From contig JACJXX010000001.1 in NCBI GenBank assembly GCA_020636435.1, positions 3,241,001-3,305,000 on the forward strand: a stretch of DNA of 64,000 nt, in the 5' to 3' direction. The stretch is from Lewinellaceae bacterium. Its GTDB lineage: Bacteria; Bacteroidota; Bacteroidia; Chitinophagales; Saprospiraceae. Position 1 is the stretch's first letter, and every line of letters starts with the position of its first letter. This document shows positions 60,623 through 64,000 of the stretch, piece by piece. The notes under the pieces are model-generated. The model saw only the letters and a program-made list of their open reading frames with translations, did not search any database and had not been told where the DNA came from. The translations under genes and the position numbers were made by a program.

Positions 60623-61562
60623 TCCAAAAGAGCTTTGAGAGGCTATCTACATACCAAAATGGAGGGTATCCTTTGATACCCCCGAAAAATCTTTCATGGG
60701 ATTACAATAGCATACGGGATTATAATATAAAAGCATTCGTGGGATTACAATCTTTTACACTGTACCAAGAAGTTTGGCTCAAACTTCTTTGCGTCATGTG
60801 TTGTAGTAAGTCGTTTTTCTGCCCTTCTCTTCCGAAGGACCCTGCCAACTGTCGTTCTTCTTCGTTGACAATACAAATGTCTACAATCATTGGGGGCTTG
60901 CGAAGTACAATTCGCGTGATTACTGTACTGACTATTTTTAATTTATTCTTTCAAATTATTGATTTTCAATAATTAACAACTAAAAAAACCAATAAATTCT
61001 GTATTCAGCATAGGTGTTTTTCATTACTGGACACTTCTTTTTTCTTTTTCTCAGCAATTATTTTCTTCTTACTGGACCTTGGAAGGCCCTGCGTTGAAGC
61101 CGGAAGACTGCCTTCATCCGCATAGGAGTTGTATAAAAAGGGGCATATCAAAAATAACTCCAAATTGTATAATGTTTCGGGGCGTGTTGTCGGGGTGCAA
61201 TTTTCTATTGCGCTCAGACTTGAAGCGGCTGGCAAAATTTAAGCCGGAGCGGAAATTATCAAAATACCTTTTTCCACACCCCCAGAGGCAGAAGGTGGAA
61301 AAACAGCGTTTGATGCCTATTGGAAGACTATTTCGAATTCACACTTCCGGCTTTGCACAGCCTGATTATTGGCTGTCAACAATGTCGCCCCCAAGACAGG
61401 TGGCCAAAAACGGCCAATCAAAGTCAAAATTTTTGAAATAAAAACTTGACATTCTTGGAAATGTCCAAAAAAAAAAACTTTACATACACGGCAAAACAAA
61501 CCTCGGCCTAAAGGCTTAAATACGACACAATAAACGGTTCGCCTTATCTCAAAAACGGCTCT
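60623..61562. other. 940-bp AT-rich region, no gene recognised
   Basis: Contains a hairpin gggtatc-cttt-gataccc at 60664-60681 and three copies of a gggattacaat-type block (60698-60708, 60716-60726, 60741-60751). The base composition is clearly lower in GC than neighbouring genes. Short open frames exist on both strands but none has a start context or domain. A minus-strand non-coding transcript is possible. Confidence 0.45.
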
Positions 61563-62111
61563 ATGAAGAAAGAAGCATGCAAACGCGCTACTATCGCTGT
61601 CCTGGTATTTGCAGCATACCTCCTTTTGCTTCCTGGCTTAAAAAGCCAAGCAGAATTTGCTCCTATGGGGGCTCAGTGGACTTACAGAAAGTGCCATTGG
61701 CAATGGTGCTACGCAGAAATCAACGAAGTGGTGCGCGACACGGTCATTGACGGAATGAGTTGTAGTATACTGGAAAGGGTGGGTTATTCCGCAATCGCTC
61801 CTCCCCAAATTATCGGCGAGTGGACCCTATGCCAAGAAGGGGCAAAAGTGTATCACTATTGGGATACGATTTCCTATTTGCTGTACGATTTCGATGCCCA
61901 GCCGGGCGACAGTTGGCCCATCCGGCTAATGAAGCCATATTTCAGCGAGTTTTCCGATATGCAAGCCTGGCTGCACGTCGATTCCCTTGGTATATTGGAA
62001 ACCAATGGGCAGCCCTTCGACGTGCAGTACACTTCCATCGAAACCGAAATGGATTTAAGCGCCTTTACAGGTTGGTCCTTCAATTGGATAATTCGGGATG
62101 TAGGCACTTAG
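61563..62111 (+). pseudogene. Truncated secreted protein
   Basis: 182 residues with signal peptide (RATIAVLVFAAYLLLLPGLK) and a beta-rich domain (FAPMGAQWTYRKCHWQWCYA, SILERVGYSAIAPPQIIGEW, DAQPGDSWPIRLM). It ends at FNWIIRDVGT with a stop codon that falls inside the left arm of palindromic element C. Relatives of this type normally continue another 100 or more residues with a T9SS sorting domain, so the gene looks cut by the element. A functional short form cannot be excluded. Confidence 0.6.
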
Positions 62112-62301
62112 GCACGACGAAAGAATAAACTGTCCATTCTGGCTTGTACTTTTTGCGCCATGCTGCGTTGCTCCCCGACCCTTCGGGTGCGGGGCAGGCT
62201 ATCACTCAGGTAGCTTTGGCTATCCTCATTCTTCGCGCCTTGCCTGGCACAAAAATTACTGCCCCATAATTGAACACTTTATTCTTTCCTCGTGCCTTAG
62301 T
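62107..62301. repeat. Long palindromic element, copy C (about 195 bp)
   Basis: The arms from 62107 (cttaggcacgacgaaagaat...) and up to 62301 (...attctttcctcgtgccttag) are about 80% complementary over 38-40 bp, and the stem continues with gtactttttgcgcca / tgcctggcacaaaaattac. The core (about 62161-62242) shares gctgcgttgctcc, tatcactcaggtagc and tatcctcattcttcgcgcct with copies A, B and D. It separates two broken genes. Confidence 0.75.
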
Positions 62302-62756
62302 AAAAGCCCTGAGAGACACAGTGGTATCTTATTCTACATGGGAACCGATATTGCAGGCGTTGCCTTGCGGCAACTTCCTGCTTTCCGGCCAAAGCCGGGA
62401 TTCAACTACAAAAGTTATTTTGATAAAATATAGCCCAACAGGAGACACTTTGTTTTCAAGGCGTTATGAGAATTTTGGACAGGACGGCCTTTTCATCAAA
62501 TTAAAAGCTAAGGCGGTGAATGAGGCCAATGATCAATATTTATTAGTTAGTGAAGAAGTAGAAACGGCTTCTCTTAATGACGCGGACATAGTAGTGACAA
62601 AGGTAGATGAAAATGGAGACATAATATGGCGCAAGAGGCTGGCCTCTAACAACATCAATGAAATACCTCATTCGGCCATTCCATGGGATAATGGCGGTTT
62701 TATTATTGGTGCGCAATTTAATAATACAATAATAGTAGATCAAAATTACATCGGCC
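62270..62756 (+). pseudogene. Internal fragment of a beta-propeller (delta-60-type) protein
   Basis: The frame reads LVKALRDTVVSYSTWEPIL, CGNFLLSGQSRDSTTKVIL, IKYSPTGDTLFSRRYENFGQ, DADIVVTKVDENGDIIWRKR, HSAIPWDNGGFIIGAQFN: WD40/delta-60-like repeats of a secreted beta-propeller. It starts inside the palindromic element with no signal peptide, and after about 62750 the sequence changes frame and composition. N- and C-terminus are missing. Confidence 0.6.
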
Positions 62757-63017
62757 GGCCCGCGCCTGCTGCTTTTCCCCAACCCGGCGGAGGAGTTCCT
62801 CAACGTTTTTCTCAAAGACCCGGCCCTGCCACAATGCTCCGGCGCGGCCTTCCGCATCCTGGATGCGCAGGGGCGGCTGCAGGCGGCGTATCCGGCGGGC
62901 CGGTTGGAGGATGCGACATCCGTATTGCCGGTGCAGGCCCTGCCCGCCGGGCCTTATGTGCTGCAGTATGTGGATGCGCAAGGGGTGCTGTGGAGTGGGC
63001 GGTTTGTGAAAATGTAG
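62757..63017 (+). pseudogene. Orphan T9SS sorting domain fragment
   Basis: In a different frame from the propeller fragment, GC-rich DNA encodes RLLLFPNPAEEFLNVFLKDP, GAAFRILDAQGRLQAAYPAG, LPVQALPAGPYVLQYVDAQG and VLWSGRFVKM-stop, a complete type A T9SS C-terminal sorting domain of about 83 residues. The join at 62750-62760 lies in ggccggcc. It belongs to a lost third gene. Confidence 0.7.
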
Positions 63018-63029
63018 CATTTTTGTGCT

Positions 63030-63179
63030 GCTAGTCGACAGGCGAGCTGTAAGTCAGCGTCAAAGGGAGTCGCCAGCCGACAGCTATAGCATCCACAGCA
63101 TCAATGCCGCTAGTCGACAGGCGAGCTGCCAGTCAGGGCCAGAGAGAGTCGCCAGCCGACATCCACAGCATCAATAGTC
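63030..63179. repeat. Tandem direct repeat of about 75 bp
   Basis: Two copies (63030-63108 and 63109-63179) of a unit starting gctagtcgacaggcgagctg and ending catccacagcatcaat; the second lacks gctatagc. Each contains an imperfect hairpin, gtcgacaggcga against tcgccagccgac. They fill the gap between the broken genes and the permease gene. Confidence 0.8.
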
Positions 63180-63999
63180 ACCCCCTCAACCTCGGGTCCA
63201 GCGCATCCGTCAGCCCTTCCCCCAGCAGGTTGAAGATGGTCACTGTCAGGAAAATGGCGAAGCCGGGGAAGATGGCCAGCCACCAGGCGGAGACCTGCGA
63301 GCGGGCCAGCCGCAGCAATGATCCCCAGGTGACCTGCTCAGGTGGCACGCCCACGCTGAGAAAAGAGAGAAAGGCCTCCAGCAGAACGGCGCTAGCCACT
63401 CCGAAGGCGATGGTAATCAGCACCGGCGTCAGGGCATTGGGAATGGCATGGCGGAAGATGATGCGCCACTCGCTGTAACCCAGGGCCTGAGCCGCTTCGA
63501 TATATTCCAGGCTGCGGATGCGGAGCAGCTCCGCCCGGATGAAGCGGGCGATGCCCGTCCACCGGATCAGCCCGATGATGGCCATGACGTATAGTATAGA
63601 AGGCTGTTCGATCACCGCCAGGATGCTCAACACCAGCAGCAAGGCCGGAACGGAGCTGACCACCTCAATCAGCCGCATGACCATGATGTCGAGCGGCAGG
63701 GTGATGCGTTTGCCCAGCAGCGGTATCCGCTTAAGGGGCCGGGCCAGGAGGTTCACCGACACCATGATGGCCGCCGTTATGCCCAGGCTTTTCAACAATT
63801 CTACACTGAACGTACCTTCGCTGAAGGCGAAAGAACGGGCGGTAAAACCGTAGAAAATACTGGCCAGCACCCCCACGATATTCAGGATAAGCCCGATGCG
63901 GGAGGCCTGGAAGCGGTCGTCGCCGAAATACCCGCCCAGGGCGCCGAAGAAAACGCCGATGATGGCCGCGATCGACATGGAGACGACCCCCACCAGCAT
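63178..63999 (-). CDS. ABC transporter permease of the DppC/OppC type, N-terminus cut by window edge
   Basis: The visible 273 residues form the C-terminal part of a peptide/nickel ABC permease. The binding-protein-dependent transport motif EAAQALGYSEWRIIFRHAIP (EAA...G......I.LP) lies near residue 173 and contacts the ATPase. About six membrane segments are visible (e.g. MSIAAIIGVFFGALGGYFGD, FPGFAIFLTVTIFNLLGEGL), with the usual FLSVGVPPEQVTWG loop and DALDPRL-x-G ending. The reading frame continues past the window's right edge; the Met at 63999 is likely internal. Typical partners (second permease, ATPases, binding protein) are outside the window. Confidence 0.88.
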   Translation of the reverse strand: MLVGVVSMSIAAIIGVFFGALGGYFGDDRFQASRIGLILNIVGVLASIFYGFTARSFAFSEGTFSVELLKSLGITAAIMVSVNLLARPLKRIPLLGKRITLPLDIMVMRLIEVVSSVPALLLVLSILAVIEQPSILYVMAIIGLIRWTGIARFIRAELLRIRSLEYIEAAQALGYSEWRIIFRHAIPNALTPVLITIAFGVASAVLLEAFLSFLSVGVPPEQVTWGSLLRLARSQVSAWWLAIFPGFAIFLTVTIFNLLGEGLTDALDPRLRG

Positions 64000-64000
64000 G

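Noticed and set aside
63018..63177. The two 75-bp repeats as CRISPR units.
   Set aside because: Only two contiguous copies, with no spacer between them.

Overview
The window looks like chromosomal DNA of a Bacteroidota bacterium, most likely near the Saprospiria (Lewinella/Phaeodactylibacter-type). The evidence is several secreted proteins with type IX secretion (T9SS) C-terminal sorting domains, a TonB-dependent receptor paired with a DUF4249 lipoprotein, promoters of the TTTG / TAnnTTTG type, and many lipoproteins. Most genes are moderately GC-rich. A few islands are visibly AT-richer: the toxin-antitoxin pair near 12.1-12.8 kb, the exosortase locus at 42.1-46.5 kb, the HEPN/MNT and AAA genes at 53.6-56 kb, and 60.6-62.7 kb.

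Layout. 0-4 kb (minus strand): a GH13 amylase cut by the left edge, a MoxR/RavA-type AAA+ ATPase and a SlyD-type prolyl isomerase, with a tetranucleotide tract touching the ATPase start codon. 4.5-7 kb: two tandem, very acidic curlin-repeat proteins, each followed by its own terminator. 7.3-10 kb: a T9SS cargo protein, a composite of gene relics (outer-membrane protein tail, ATP-grasp piece, alpha-E piece) and an intact transglutaminase, the survivor of a usual three-gene cassette. 10.2-13.6 kb (minus): mnmG directly behind a UPF0175/DUF3368 toxin-antitoxin pair, then a thioredoxin-family gene. 13.9-19.1 kb (minus): an FG-GAP T9SS protein, an M15 peptidase lipoprotein, a conserved protein of unknown function and a coiled-coil lipoprotein. 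19.5-30.6 kb (plus): DUF1801, a class A beta-lactamase-like hydrolase, a nucleotide-transporter-like membrane protein fused to HEAT repeats, a DUF4349 lipoprotein, cupin, an aspartyl protease and an MscS channel, with two face-to-face gene stumps at 26.3-26.7 kb.

31-41.7 kb: CvpA, serA with a good promoter and leader hairpin, a Ppx/GppA phosphatase, lipoproteins, a T9SS protein, two single-gene CBS proteins, and a DUF4249/TonB receptor pair. 42.1-46.5 kb: an exosortase-family protease, an overlapping membrane partner, a convergent zinc-metalloprotease-like protein carrying an IPTL-CTERM motif, and a lipoprotein sharing its N-terminal domain. 46.8-47.3 kb: a decayed sdhB. 47.5-53.5 kb: a giant T9SS adhesin and an M1 peptidase. 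53.6-56 kb: a HEPN/MNT pair flanked by direct repeats, and an AAA-ATPase/nuclease-like protein. 56.3-60.5 kb: a CopB-like P-type ATPase and ligA. 61.5-63 kb: a mosaic of broken secreted-protein genes. 63.2 kb to the end: an ABC permease cut by the right edge.

Non-coding structure is unusually rich. There is a family of about 165-195 bp imperfect palindromes (four copies) whose arms differ in sequence but stay self-complementary around a shared core. There is also a class of short tandem repeats with 4-, 6-, 8- or 16-bp units between genes, a perfect 30-bp-arm palindrome, several perfect hairpins, and small repeat pairs. No tRNA, rRNA, CRISPR array, prophage or recognisable transposase was seen. 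All functions are inferred from reading the sequence; no database search was run.
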